A DNA stretch of 13,205 bases from Alphaproteobacteria bacterium (GCA_018828205.1 JAHJWA010000156.1:1-13205), one strand, 5' to 3'; positions 6,654-13,205 are shown, numbered from the stretch's first letter. The notes: generated by a model from the sequence alone, not told the origin. Made by a program: numbers and translations.

Positions 6654-7094
6654 TCAGGCGGGATTCTTCTTGCGACCGCGCTGCTGGCCCGGCTTGCGGC
6701 CGAGGCCGATCTTCTTGGCGAGATCGCGGCGGGTCTCGGCGTATTCCGGGGCAACCATCGGATAATCGGCCGACAGGCTCCAGCGATCGCGGTATTCGGC
6801 CGGGGTCATGTCGTGCTCGGTGGTCAGATGGCGCTTGAGCATCTTCATCTTCTTGCCGCAATCGAGGCAGACGAGATGATCGCGCTTGACCGACGCGCGC
6901 ACCGAAACGGCGGGGTCGGGCATCTCCTCGACCGGCTCGCCACCGTGGCCGAGATCGGCAAGAGCAGCGTAAATCTTTGAAATCAGTGCAGGGACTTCGT
7001 CCACAGAAACACTGTTGTTGCTCACATGGGCAGCGACAATGTCGCTGGTCAGAGTGATGAGCATTTCACTCGTGTCGGTTTCAAAATTATCCAT
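6654..7094 (-). CDS. MucR/Ros family zinc-finger transcriptional regulator
   Basis: A 146-residue global regulator of the MucR/Ros family, which in alphaproteobacteria binds AT-rich sites and controls exopolysaccharide, motility and cell-cycle genes. Seen: an N-terminal helical part (about 10-50, LITLTSDIVAAHVSNN) used for oligomerisation in the family; a Ros-type zinc finger Cys76-x2-Cys79-x9-His89-x4-His94 (CLDCGKKMKMLKRHLTTEH); the family signature HDMTPAEYRDRWSLSADYPMVAPEYAETR directly after it (about 94-122); and a basic tail (GRKPGQQRGRKKNPA). AAGGA lies 7 nt before the ATG. It stands alone between its own promoter region (135 bp after rimI) and a strong terminator, so it is probably monocistronic. 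Family members repress their own promoters. Confidence 0.95.
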   Translation of the reverse strand: MDNFETDTSEMLITLTSDIVAAHVSNNSVSVDEVPALISKIYAALADLGHGGEPVEEMPDPAVSVRASVKRDHLVCLDCGKKMKMLKRHLTTEHDMTPAEYRDRWSLSADYPMVAPEYAETRRDLAKKIGLGRKPGQQRGRKKNPA

Positions 7095-7178
7095 TTTCAG
7101 TCCTTAGCGATCCGTCTGGTCGGAATGGCCTCTTGTTGGCGAGGCTTCTGCCGCGGCCCTTGGACCGTCCAGTTCGCA

Positions 7179-7206
7179 ATTGCAACTCCACTGTCATTCT
7201 TTTCAA
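7179..7206 (-). promoter_or_regulatory. Possible promoter of the MucR-family gene
   Basis: On the minus strand TTGAAA (7206-7201) and TGCAAT (7184-7179) are separated by 16 bp, resembling -35 and -10 elements. They lie in a locally AT-rich stretch about 85 bp before the MucR-family ATG. AT-rich DNA is also where MucR proteins bind, so autoregulation here is plausible. The -10 match is only 4 of 6. Confidence 0.35.
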
Positions 7207-7229
7207 GTAAAACTCGACAGACGACTCGA

Positions 7230-7697
7230 TCAATTGGTTAACTTCCTTCCGAAAGTTATCGCGTCGAGCTTCTGTCCGTCGGCGGTGCGGTAGTAATCCT
7301 TGCGCATTCCGATCCGCGCGAACCCGGCGGCGCGGTAAATGCGTTCGGCGGGATTGTTGGCGCGCATTTCGAGGAACATCTGGGTCGCGCCGCGGTCGCG
7401 CGCGGCGGTTGCGGAGTATTCTATCAGCCGTTTGCCCAGTTGCCGCCCGCGATATTCGGGCGCGATTGCCACCAGCAGCAATTCTTCTTCGTCCAGCACC
7501 AATCGCGACATCACGAAGCCGACCGCGTCTGCGGGCTGGCGGGCGATATTGCCCTCGGCATCGATCAGCAACGCATGAGTCGTGGGCAGGGCGAAACTGT
7601 CGGAGACCTGGCGGCGGTTCCAGGCTTCTCTCCAATAGGGGTCGAAAGCCCGGTTCATGACCCGCATGATGGCATCGATCGTATCTTCCTGGGTCAT
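7230..7697 (-). CDS. rimI: Ribosomal protein S18 alanine N-acetyltransferase RimI
   Basis: GNAT-fold N-acetyltransferase expected to acetylate the N-terminal alanine of ribosomal protein S18 using acetyl-CoA. The protein has 155 residues. Seen: strand beta4 and the acetyl-CoA pyrophosphate loop LLLVAIAPEYRGRQLGKRLI (about 73-92); ARDRGATQMFLEMRANNPAERIYRAAGFARIGMRKDYY (about 99-136), which contains the conserved Glu, Asn and the Tyr pattern of RimI. The ATG at 7697 overlaps the tsaB stop in ATGA, so translation is likely coupled. tsaB-rimI is the classic pairing. Upstream in-frame sequence belongs to tsaB in another frame and is not coding here. A generic GNAT with another substrate cannot be excluded, but context favours RimI. 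Confidence 0.92.
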   Translation of the reverse strand: MTQEDTIDAIMRVMNRAFDPYWREAWNRRQVSDSFALPTTHALLIDAEGNIARQPADAVGFVMSRLVLDEEELLLVAIAPEYRGRQLGKRLIEYSATAARDRGATQMFLEMRANNPAERIYRAAGFARIGMRKDYYRTADGQKLDAITFGRKLTN

Positions 7698-8323
7698 GCC
7701 GGAAGCTTGGCGTCCGGCGGCCGACCGTAGATCGGGGACAGACGGTCGGTGAGCAGCGCAAGGGGAAGGTCGCTGGCGTGGCGGGCATCGGGCAAGAGAT
7801 CGAGCGCTTCTCCGCTGCCCCGCAGCGCGACGAGGTCCCGGGCCTTGCTGCCCGCGACCAGCGGCGTGTCGGCGAAGCCTGCCGCCGCCTCGGGCGCCAG
7901 CGAGGCATGACCGGCAAGCGGCAGCCCGCGATCGTCGAAGCGCTGGAGAAAATATTCGCCGTGCCCGCCGGTCATCGCCACCAGCAATTCCCGCTGCCGC
8001 GTTTCGGTGAGCGCCTGCGCACTCGCGGCCACCAGCGCCAGCGTCGGGAAACCCCGGACCTGCGCGCCCCAGGCGATCCCCAGCGCGCGCGCGGTCGCCA
8101 GCCCGATCCGCGTTCCGGTAAAGCTGCCGGGGCCTAGCGAGACCAGGATGCGCTCCGCCCGACCGCGCTCGGGGAGCTCGGCGATCATCGGGACCAACCG
8201 CTCGGCATGGCCGCGCCCGATGATCTCGTGGCGATGGTCGAGCAGACGCAACGGCCCATCCGCGCCCTCGAACAGGGCGACGGAGCAGGCTTCGGTGGCG
8301 CATTCGATCGCGAGCGTTGGCAT
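7694..8323 (-). CDS. tsaB: tRNA threonylcarbamoyladenosine biosynthesis protein TsaB
   Basis: Partner of TsaD in the TsaBDE complex that installs t6A at position 37 of ANN-decoding tRNAs. The 209-residue protein has the actin-like (ASKHA) fold: the N-terminal phosphate-1-like LAIECATEACSVALF (about 4-18), HAERLVPMI (about 39-47) and the signature SLGPGSFTGTRIGLATARAL (62-81). The C-terminal half is more variable, as is normal for TsaB, which is catalytically inactive. ATG at 8323 has no strong Shine-Dalgarno sequence. Its TGA overlaps the rimI ATG by 4 nt. It follows the nitroreductase gene by 45 bp on the same strand. With miaB in the same window, this gives two enzymes modifying base 37 of tRNA. 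Confidence 0.95.
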   Translation of the reverse strand: MPTLAIECATEACSVALFEGADGPLRLLDHRHEIIGRGHAERLVPMIAELPERGRAERILVSLGPGSFTGTRIGLATARALGIAWGAQVRGFPTLALVAASAQALTETRQRELLVAMTGGHGEYFLQRFDDRGLPLAGHASLAPEAAAGFADTPLVAGSKARDLVALRGSGEALDLLPDARHASDLPLALLTDRLSPIYGRPPDAKLPA

Positions 8324-8368
8324 GCGGGGGCGATGCCTCAGCCTGACGCGCGCATCAAGCGCCCGCGC

Positions 8369-8977
8369 TCAGACGATCCGGGTGAATGTGTCGAAATCGG
8401 GCCGCGGGCTGCGGTCGAAGATGCTCTTGGGATCGCCATAGCCGATCGAGCAGATCCAGTCGGCGCGGTGGCGCGGCTCGTCGGCGAAGAAGGCCTTGGT
8501 GACCCCTTCGAGGTCGACCCCCGACATCGGCCCGCAATCGAGCCCGAGCGCGCGCGCGGCGATGATCAGATAGGCGCCCTGCAGAGCGGAATTGCGCTTG
8601 GCACCCTCGATCCGGCCCGCCTCGTCGCCTTCGAACCAGCTCTTGGCGTCGGTGTGCGGGAACAGCCAGGGCAGTTCCTCGTGAAAATCGATATCGTAGC
8701 CGATGATCGCGGTCACGGGGGCGGCGCGGATCTTGTCCGCATTGGCATCCGAAGCCAGCGCCGCGAGCCTGTCCTTCTGTTCCTGCGATTTCACCCAGAC
8801 GATCCGCGCGGCCTGCATGTTCGCCGAGGTCGGGCCCATCTTGAGCAATTCGTAGATCGCATGGAGCTGCTCGTCGCTGACGGGCTTGTCGAGCCAGCCA
8901 TTGTAGGTGCGCGCTTCGCGGAAAATCTGGTCGAGCGCGTCGGCGGAGAGCGCATGATCGTGGAATTGCTGGGGCAT
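8369..8977 (-). CDS. Nitroreductase family protein, RutE-like (malonic semialdehyde reductase type)
   Basis: A 202-residue FMN-dependent oxidoreductase. Seen: the N-terminal FREARTYNGWLDKPVSDEQL (about 19-38) with the Arg-x-x-x-x-Trp pattern; the FMN-binding MGPTSANMQAARIVWVKS (47-64); the central QGAYLIIAARALGLDCGPMSG (133-153); and the closing CSIGYGDPKSIFDRSPRPDFDTF (176-198). This arrangement matches the RutE/HadB subgroup, whose known members reduce malonic semialdehyde or act on nitro or haloaromatic compounds with NAD(P)H. No other pyrimidine-utilisation (rut) gene is nearby, so the physiological substrate is open. AGGA sits 5 nt before the ATG. It lies between nfu and tsaB on the same strand with short gaps (37-45 bp), consistent with one transcript. 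Confidence 0.9.
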   Translation of the reverse strand: MPQQFHDHALSADALDQIFREARTYNGWLDKPVSDEQLHAIYELLKMGPTSANMQAARIVWVKSQEQKDRLAALASDANADKIRAAPVTAIIGYDIDFHEELPWLFPHTDAKSWFEGDEAGRIEGAKRNSALQGAYLIIAARALGLDCGPMSGVDLEGVTKAFFADEPRHRADWICSIGYGDPKSIFDRSPRPDFDTFTRIV

Positions 8978-9015
8978 GAAAGTCCTACTGCATTGTTATG
9001 ATGGACTGATCGAAA

Positions 9016-9597
9016 TCAGGCGGCGCGGACTTCAACGACCTCGGGCACGTAATGTTTCAGCAGGCCCTCGATGCCATGCTTGAGCGTGGCGGAGGACGAG
9101 GGGCAGCCCGAGCAGGCGCCCTGCATGGTCAGGAAGACGATCCCATCCTTGAAACCGCGATACTGGATGTCGCCGCCATCGCCGGCCACCGCGGGGCGCA
9201 CGCGGGTGTCGAGCAATTCGTTGATCTGCGCGACGATATCGGCGTCATCGGAGTTTTCCTCGACCAGCAGCTCGCCGCCTTCGGGGGGAACGGCGATCGC
9301 GCCCGCCGTGCCCGGGGCGAACAGCGGGGCTTCGGCGACGAAATGGTCGAGCAGGATCGAGAGCACCTGCGGCTTGAGCGCGCTCCAGTCGACGCCGGGG
9401 GCTGCGGTTACCGAGATGAAATCGCTGCCGAAGAAGACGTTGACCACCTCTCCGGTGTCGAAGATTGCCTGCGCCAGCGGGCTCGCCTCGGCGGCTTCGG
9501 GATCGGCGAATTCGCGCGTGCCCTGGCTCATCACTTCCTGGCCAGGGAGGAATTTCAGGCTCGCCGGGTTGGGCGTGGTTTCGGTCTCTATGAACAT
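9016..9597 (-). CDS. NifU/Nfu-type Fe-S cluster scaffold protein
   Basis: A 193-residue carrier that receives 4Fe-4S clusters and passes them to client enzymes; MiaB in this window is a plausible type of client. Seen: an N-terminal Nfu_N domain (about 1-88) starting MFIETETTPNPASLKFLPG, with VVNVFFGSDFISVT; an acidic linker; and a C-terminal NifU domain (about 120-190) with RPAVAGDGGDIQYRGF and the cluster-binding Cys162-x2-Cys165 in GACSGCPSSSATLKHGIE. The start at 9597 is the canonical MFIETE start of this family; frame continues upstream without homology. The -10-like TACATC lies so close to the ATG that the mRNA may be leaderless, which fits the poor ribosome-binding site. First gene of the likely nfu-nitroreductase-tsaB-rimI transcript. 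Confidence 0.95.
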   Translation of the reverse strand: MFIETETTPNPASLKFLPGQEVMSQGTREFADPEAAEASPLAQAIFDTGEVVNVFFGSDFISVTAAPGVDWSALKPQVLSILLDHFVAEAPLFAPGTAGAIAVPPEGGELLVEENSDDADIVAQINELLDTRVRPAVAGDGGDIQYRGFKDGIVFLTMQGACSGCPSSSATLKHGIEGLLKHYVPEVVEVRAA

Positions 9598-9604
9598 GCC
9601 TTGC

Positions 9605-9633
9605 GATGTAGGGTGCGCAACCCCTCGGGGCAA
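9605..9633 (-). promoter_or_regulatory. Probable nfu promoter, possibly giving a leaderless mRNA
   Basis: On the minus strand TTGCCC (9633-9628) and TACATC (9610-9605) are 17 bp apart. Transcription would begin about 7 nt after the -10, at 9597-9599, that is at or one to two bases before the nfu ATG (9597). The preceding GCGCACCCTA is repeated as a mirror image before the divergent M16 gene. Confidence 0.5.
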
Positions 9634-9715
9634 GGCACCAGTCCTCGCCCAGGCCACTCCTGCACTCGTACGCTCGCGCCAAGCGTTCACTATCGCTTCA
9701 CGCGTGCGCACCCTA
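9609..9715. repeat. 10-bp inverted repeat flanking the divergent nfu/M16 promoter region
   Basis: TAGGGTGCGC (9609-9618) and GCGCACCCTA (9706-9715) are perfect reverse complements, each forming the upstream edge of a -10-like element (CTACAT leftward, CTATAT rightward). The 87 bp between them contain no gene. The symmetry suggests a shared promoter architecture or a common regulator at both genes rather than an RNA hairpin. Confidence 0.7.
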
Positions 9716-9719
9716 TATG
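9706..9719 (+). promoter_or_regulatory. Probable -10 region of the M16 peptidase gene (leaderless start)
   Basis: GCGCACCC (9706-9713) is followed by TATATG (9714-9719). Seven bases past it lies the A of the ATG at 9726, so transcription may begin at the start codon. No Shine-Dalgarno sequence is present. I could not find a clear -35 at 16-18 bp. Confidence 0.45.
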
Positions 9720-9725
9720 CCGCGC

Positions 9726-12692
9726 ATGACCATCTTCGCGCGTGCCGTCCGGCAGCTTGCCCTTCTTTCCCCGATCGCTCTTCTCGCCGTGCATCCGGTG
9801 CTGGCGCAGGAGATCGCGGTCCCGCAGACCGCGTCGGCGCCTGCTCCGACCGCGCTGCAGACCGGCGACGAAGTGCCGTGGATCTATCGCGGCTCCGATG
9901 TTCCGCGCGACGAGGAATGGCTGTTCGGCGAGATGGACAATGGTCTGCGCTATGCGGTGCGCCGCAACGGCGTGCCGCCCGACCAGGCATCGATCCGCGT
10001 GCGCATCGATGCCGGTTCGCTGCACGAGACCGAAGCCGAGCGCGGCTATGCGCATCTGCTCGAGCATCTGCTGTTCCGCGAGAGCAAATATCTGGGCACT
10101 TCGGAGGCGATCCCGACCTGGCAGCGGCTGGGCGCGACCTTCGGCAGCGACACCAATGCCGAGACCAGCCCGACGCACACCGTCTACAAGCTCGATCTGC
10201 CCAATATCGACGCGGCCAAGCTGGAAGAGAGCATGAAGCTGCTCTCGGGCATGGTCCGCGAGCCCGTGCTCAACAACGCCACCGTGGGCGCCGAGGTCCC
10301 GATCGTGCTCGCCGAAATGCGCGAGCGCGGCGGCGCCGCCCAGCGCAGCGCCGAAGCCAGCCGCGCCACGCTGTTCGCCGGCCAGCGGCTCGCCACGCGC
10401 AACCCCATCGGCACGGCCGAGACGCTGCAGGCCGCCACCGGCAGGAGCGTCAACGCCTTTCACCGTCGCTGGTACCGGCCCGAGAACACCGTCATCGTGG
10501 CGGTCGGCGATCTCGATCCGATGCTGCTCGCGGCGCAGATCGAAGCCAAGTTCGGCGATTGGGAAGGGCGCGGCGAACCCGTCCCCGCACCCGATTTCGG
10601 CGATCCCGTCGCGCCTCCCGGCACCGATCCCGCCAACCCCGTCGGCGAGACCGTGGTCGTCGTCGAGCCCGATCTGCCGCGCAGCCTGACCTATGCGGTG
10701 CTGCGCCCGTGGCGCCCGGTGCAGGACACCATCGTCTACAATCAGGGGCTGTTGCGCGATTCGCTGGCGCAGGCGCTGATCAACCGGCGGCTGGAATCGC
10801 GCGCCCGCGCCGGTGGCAGCTATCTCTATGCGCAGGTCCAGCAGGACGACATCAGCCGCTCGACCGATGCCACCTTCGTCAGCATGGCGCCGCTCAGTGA
10901 CGACTGGCAGACCGCGCTCGGCGATGTCCGCGCGGTGATCGCCGACGCGCTCGCCACCCCGCCCACCGAGGAGGAGATCGATCGCGAGATCGCCGAATTC
11001 GAACAGGTGTTCGAAAGCTCGGTCGCCGAACGTTCGGTGATGGCGGGCGGACGGCTGGCCGACGATATCGTCCAGGCGGTCGATATCCGCGAGGCGGTCG
11101 CGGCGCCCGAGACCGTGCTGACCGTGTTCCGCGGGATGAAGGATGCGATCACCCCGCAGCAGATCCTCGAACACACCCGCGCGCTGTTCGCCGGGCCGGT
11201 GATCCGCTCCGCCTATGTCACCCCCGCCGCGGGCGAGGCCAGCGCGGAAGAACTGCGCGCGGCGCTCGCCGCGCCGGTCGAGCCCGATGGCAGCGCCCGG
11301 CTCACCGCGACCACGATCGCCTTCGACGAATTGCCGCCGATCGGCGAGCCGGGCCAGGTCGTCCAGGCAGGCCAGATCGGCGTGCTCGGCGTCGAACGCG
11401 TCGATTTCGGCAATGGCGTCAAGGCGCTGTTGTGGGCCAATGACGCCGAACCGGGCCGCGTCTCGGTCAAGGTCCGCTTCGGCGGCGGCTACCGCGCGGT
11501 CGATCCCGCGCAGGGCCCCTATGTCCGGCTCGGCGAGATGGCGCTGATCGGTTCGGGCCTGGGCGAGCTGGGCGAGGAAGAACTCGACCGGATCAGCACC
11601 GGGCGCAAGATGGGGTTCGACTTCGCGGTGGAGGAGGGGGCCTTTACCTTCTTCGCGCAGACCCGCGCGGAGGATCTCGCCGATCAGCTCTACCTCTTCG
11701 CCGCCAAGCTCGAGATGCCCCGCTGGAATCCCAACCCGGTGCTGCGCGCGCAGTCTGCGGCGCGGCTGGCCTATGAAAGCTACGCCACCAGCCCCGCGGG
11801 CGTGCTCAACCGCGATCTCGACGCGCTGCTGCGCGATGGCGACGCCCGCTTCGCCACACCCGATCTCGCCGCGCTCGCCGCGACCGATCCCGAGGGCTTC
11901 CGCGCCTTCTGGGAACCCTTGCTCAAGCAGGGCCCGGTCGAGCTGCTGATCTTCGGCGATTTCGAACGCGATGCAGCGGTGGCGGCACTGACGCGGACCT
12001 TCGGGGCGCTCGCGCCGCGCGGCGATCTGCCCGAGGCGATCGCGGCGCGCGTTCCCGCCTTTCCCGACGACGAGGGAACCACCATCCGCTACCATCGCGG
12101 CGATGCCAACCAGGCCGCGGCGGTGATCGCCTGGCCGAGCGGCGGCGGCGTGGCGGACCTGCGCGAATCGCGCCAGCTCGAGATCCTCGTCCAGCTGTTC
12201 AACAACCGGCTGTTCGACGCGATGCGCGAGCGGGCGGGGGCGAGCTATGCGCCGATCGTCCGCTCCGAATGGCCCAGCGACATCGCCGGCGGCGGCCGCA
12301 TCAGCGCGCTGGCGCAATTGCAGCCCGAGGCGGTGCCGATCTTCTTCCAGGAAGCCGACCGGATCGCGCAGGCGCTCGCCACCACGCCGCCCAGCGAGGA
12401 CGAGCTGGCGCGGGTGACCGAGCCCTTGCGCCAGTCGATCTCGCGCGCCTCGAGCGGCAATCTGTTCTGGCTCTACCAGCTCGAGGGTTCGACCGTGGAT
12501 CCGCGGCGGATCGCGCTGCTGCGCTCGCTGCTGACCGATTACTCGCGCACCACCCCCGAGGCGATGATGCAGCTGGCGCAGAAATATTTCGGCGGGCGCG
12601 AGGGCTGGCGGCTCGCGGTGATCCCCGAGGGCGCGCAGATCGCCACGCAGGTCCCACCCTCGAGCGCCCCGGAGCGCATGCAGGGCCGCTAG
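9726..12692 (+). CDS. Secreted M16 family zinc metallopeptidase
   Basis: A 988-residue pitrilysin/insulinase-type peptidase predicted to be periplasmic. Seen: a signal peptide (residues 1-27, hydrophobic LALLSPIALLAV, cleavage expected after VLA before QEI); an N-terminal catalytic M16 domain with the inverted zinc motif HLLEH, His110, Glu113 (catalytic) and His114, and the distal ligand Glu190 in AEVPIVLAEMRER, 75 residues later as the family requires; an M16_C domain (from about 235, RRWYRPENTVIVAVGDLDP); a second M16-like half (about 555-700) with no HxxEH; and a last M16_C domain (about 725-960). This active-plus-degenerate layout closes into the clam-shell chamber that cuts unfolded peptides. 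The start at 9726 is chosen over 9717 because the -10 motif overlaps 9717. Substrate unknown. It is followed by a probable terminator. Confidence 0.95.
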   Translation: MTIFARAVRQLALLSPIALLAVHPVLAQEIAVPQTASAPAPTALQTGDEVPWIYRGSDVPRDEEWLFGEMDNGLRYAVRRNGVPPDQASIRVRIDAGSLHETEAERGYAHLLEHLLFRESKYLGTSEAIPTWQRLGATFGSDTNAETSPTHTVYKLDLPNIDAAKLEESMKLLSGMVREPVLNNATVGAEVPIVLAEMRERGGAAQRSAEASRATLFAGQRLATRNPIGTAETLQAATGRSVNAFHRRWYRPENTVIVAVGDLDPMLLAAQIEAKFGDWEGRGEPVPAPDFGDPVAPPGTDPANPVGETVVVVEPDLPRSLTYAVLRPWRPVQDTIVYNQGLLRDSLAQALINRRLESRARAGGSYLYAQVQQDDISRSTDATFVSMAPLSDDWQTALGDVRAVIADALATPPTEEEIDREIAEFEQVFESSVAERSVMAGGRLADDIVQAVDIREAVAAPETVLTVFRGMKDAITPQQILEHTRALFAGPVIRSAYVTPAAGEASAEELRAALAAPVEPDGSARLTATTIAFDELPPIGEPGQVVQAGQIGVLGVERVDFGNGVKALLWANDAEPGRVSVKVRFGGGYRAVDPAQGPYVRLGEMALIGSGLGELGEEELDRISTGRKMGFDFAVEEGAFTFFAQTRAEDLADQLYLFAAKLEMPRWNPNPVLRAQSAARLAYESYATSPAGVLNRDLDALLRDGDARFATPDLAALAATDPEGFRAFWEPLLKQGPVELLIFGDFERDAAVAALTRTFGALAPRGDLPEAIAARVPAFPDDEGTTIRYHRGDANQAAAVIAWPSGGGVADLRESRQLEILVQLFNNRLFDAMRERAGASYAPIVRSEWPSDIAGGGRISALAQLQPEAVPIFFQEADRIAQALATTPPSEDELARVTEPLRQSISRASSGNLFWLYQLEGSTVDPRRIALLRSLLTDYSRTTPEAMMQLAQKYFGGREGWRLAVIPEGAQIATQVPPSSAPERMQGR

Positions 12693-12717
12693 AACCGATC
12701 TCGGCAATCGGGTTTTT
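12693..12717 (+). terminator. Probable intrinsic terminator of the M16 gene
   Basis: CCGAT (12695-12699) pairs with ATCGG (12707-12711) around the 7-nt loop CTCGGCA; allowing one bulged G, AA/TT extends it to 7 pairs. Five T follow (12713-12717). It begins directly after the stop codon. The stem is short, so efficiency may be moderate. Confidence 0.55.
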
Positions 12718-12725
12718 GCGCTGGC

Positions 12726-12742
12726 CAAGCAAAACCTGCTTG
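12726..12742 (+). promoter_or_regulatory. Palindrome/hairpin 1 upstream of the DAHP synthase gene
   Basis: CAAGCA (12726-12731) and TGCTTG (12737-12742) are perfect 6-bp arms around AAACC. The core GCAAAACCTGC closely matches that of a second hairpin 59 bp downstream. It could be an operator or part of a structured region. Confidence 0.5.
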
Positions 12743-12766
12743 CGGCATATGGTTCGTTCCGCTTGC

Positions 12767-12772
12767 GATAAT
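12767..12772 (+). promoter_or_regulatory. Possible -10 element of the DAHP synthase gene
   Basis: GATAAT matches the -10 consensus at five of six positions and lies about 50 bp before the start codon, between the two palindromes. No good -35 is seen at 16-18 bp; TTGCGG (12740-12745) is 21 bp away. The pentamer TTGCG occurs three times nearby (12740, 12763, 12772). Confidence 0.3.
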
Positions 12773-12784
12773 TGCGTTAGTGCG

Positions 12785-12800
12785 ACGGCAAACCTGCCGT
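12785..12800 (+). promoter_or_regulatory. Palindrome/hairpin 2 upstream of the DAHP synthase gene
   Basis: ACGGCA (12785-12790) and TGCCGT (12795-12800) are perfect 6-bp arms around the loop AACC. The stem sequence differs from hairpin 1 but both arms changed together, while the loop and inner pairs (GCA-AACC-TGC) are kept. It ends 22 bp before the start codon, so it would be in the mRNA leader if the GATAAT promoter is used. Confidence 0.5.
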
Positions 12801-12822
12801 GTGGCGATTGAATGGACCGATG

Positions 12823-13205
12823 ATGACGAAGGCGTGGACGCCCGACAGCTGGACGCAATTCGAGGCGCGGCATCTGCCGCACTACGAAGACGCCGGTGCG
12901 CTCGCCGCCGCGCAGGAGACGCTCTCCTCGCATCCGCCGCTGGTCTTCGCGGGCGAGGCGCGCGCGCTCAAGGCCGATCTGGCGCAGGTCGCGGCGGGCG
13001 AATCCTTCCTGCTGCAGGGCGGCGACTGCGCCGAGAGCTTCGCCGAATTCCACCCCGACAACATCCGCGACACCTTTCGCGTGATCCTGCAGATGGCGGT
13101 CGTGCTGACCTTCGCCAGCAAGCACCCGGTGGTGAAGGTCGGGCGGATGGCGGGGCAGTTCGCCAAACCGCGTTCCTCGCCCACCGAGACGCAGGGCGAT
13201 GTCAC
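12823..13205 (+). CDS. 3-deoxy-7-phosphoheptulonate synthase, class II (3' partial)
   Basis: First enzyme of the shikimate pathway, condensing phosphoenolpyruvate with erythrose 4-phosphate; cytoplasmic. Only the first 127 residues are in the window; class II enzymes run to about 450. Seen: MTKAWTPDSWTQFEARHLPHY at the N-terminus, a typical plant/actinobacterial-style class II start; the metal-site QGGDCAESF with Cys69, equivalent to the metal-binding Cys87 of the Mycobacterium tuberculosis enzyme; NIRDTFRVILQMAVVLTF; and KVGRMAGQFAKPRSSPTE (about 105-122), which includes the active-site Arg. ATG at 12820 and 12823 are adjacent; 12823 is preferred because GGA (12814-12816) is then 6 nt upstream. 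A three-codon frame ATG GAC CGA TGA (12812-12823) ends on the start codon. The symbol is left blank because class II genes are named aroF, aroG or aroA in different species. Confidence 0.95.
   Translation, partial: MTKAWTPDSWTQFEARHLPHYEDAGALAAAQETLSSHPPLVFAGEARALKADLAQVAAGESFLLQGGDCAESFAEFHPDNIRDTFRVILQMAVVLTFASKHPVVKVGRMAGQFAKPRSSPTETQGDV

Noticed and set aside
6646..6659. 5-bp hairpin GCCTG-CGAT-CAGGC around the stop of the MucR-family gene
   Set aside because: It has no T tract and lies mostly in coding sequence; the adjacent longer hairpin at 6601-6630 explains termination.
9690..12728. A 1012-codon open frame antisense to the M16 peptidase gene
   Set aside because: Long antisense frames are common opposite GC-rich genes. 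The translation is low-complexity, rich in Arg, Gly and Ala with no domain pattern, whereas the plus-strand protein has a signal peptide and a full M16 zinc site.

Overview
The window is GC-rich (visibly in the mid-60s percent or higher over most genes) and carries core housekeeping genes of an alphaproteobacterium. Fur, MucR/Ros, class II DAHP synthase and the miaB-phoH-ybeY-corC order together point to Sphingomonadales, most likely an Erythrobacteraceae-type organism. That placement is inference from gene content and protein style, not from a search. Both ends cut genes: miaB lacks its 5' end and the DAHP synthase lacks its 3' end.

Left block, plus strand (1-5277): the 3' part of miaB (tRNA A37 methylthiotransferase), phoH (ATPase), a small AT-richer gene for a zinc-ribbon membrane protein, ybeY (rRNA-maturation RNase), a CorC/HlyC-type CBS protein and a LysR-type regulator. 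Apart from the LysR gene and the AT-richer insert between phoH and ybeY, this is a conserved alphaproteobacterial RNA-metabolism cluster.

Middle block, minus strand (9597 down to 5274): an Nfu/NifU-type Fe-S scaffold protein, a RutE-like nitroreductase, tsaB and rimI (overlapping by ATGA), a MucR/Ros-family regulator followed by a strong intrinsic terminator, fur and a plsC-family acyltransferase. plsC converges on the LysR gene and the two stop codons share one CTAG. In many alphaproteobacteria tsaB-rimI-fur-plsC-miaB-phoH-ybeY-hlyC run in one direction, so here the miaB side appears inverted relative to the tsaB-plsC side, with the breakpoint at the LysR/plsC junction.

Right block, plus strand (9726-13205): a large secreted M16 metallopeptidase with an intact zinc site in its N-terminal half and a degenerate C-terminal half, a probable terminator, and the start of class II DAHP synthase (shikimate pathway). 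The nfu and M16 genes diverge from a 128-bp region with mirror-image -10 motifs placed so close to both start codons that both mRNAs may be leaderless. Upstream of the DAHP synthase are two look-alike short hairpins or palindromes.

I found no mobile element, CRISPR array, tRNA, rRNA, prophage or recognisable defence system. The most unusual items are regulatory or structural: the mirrored leaderless promoter pair, the covarying twin hairpins before the DAHP synthase, the terminator that abuts fur, and the AT-rich zinc-ribbon gene inserted in a conserved operon.
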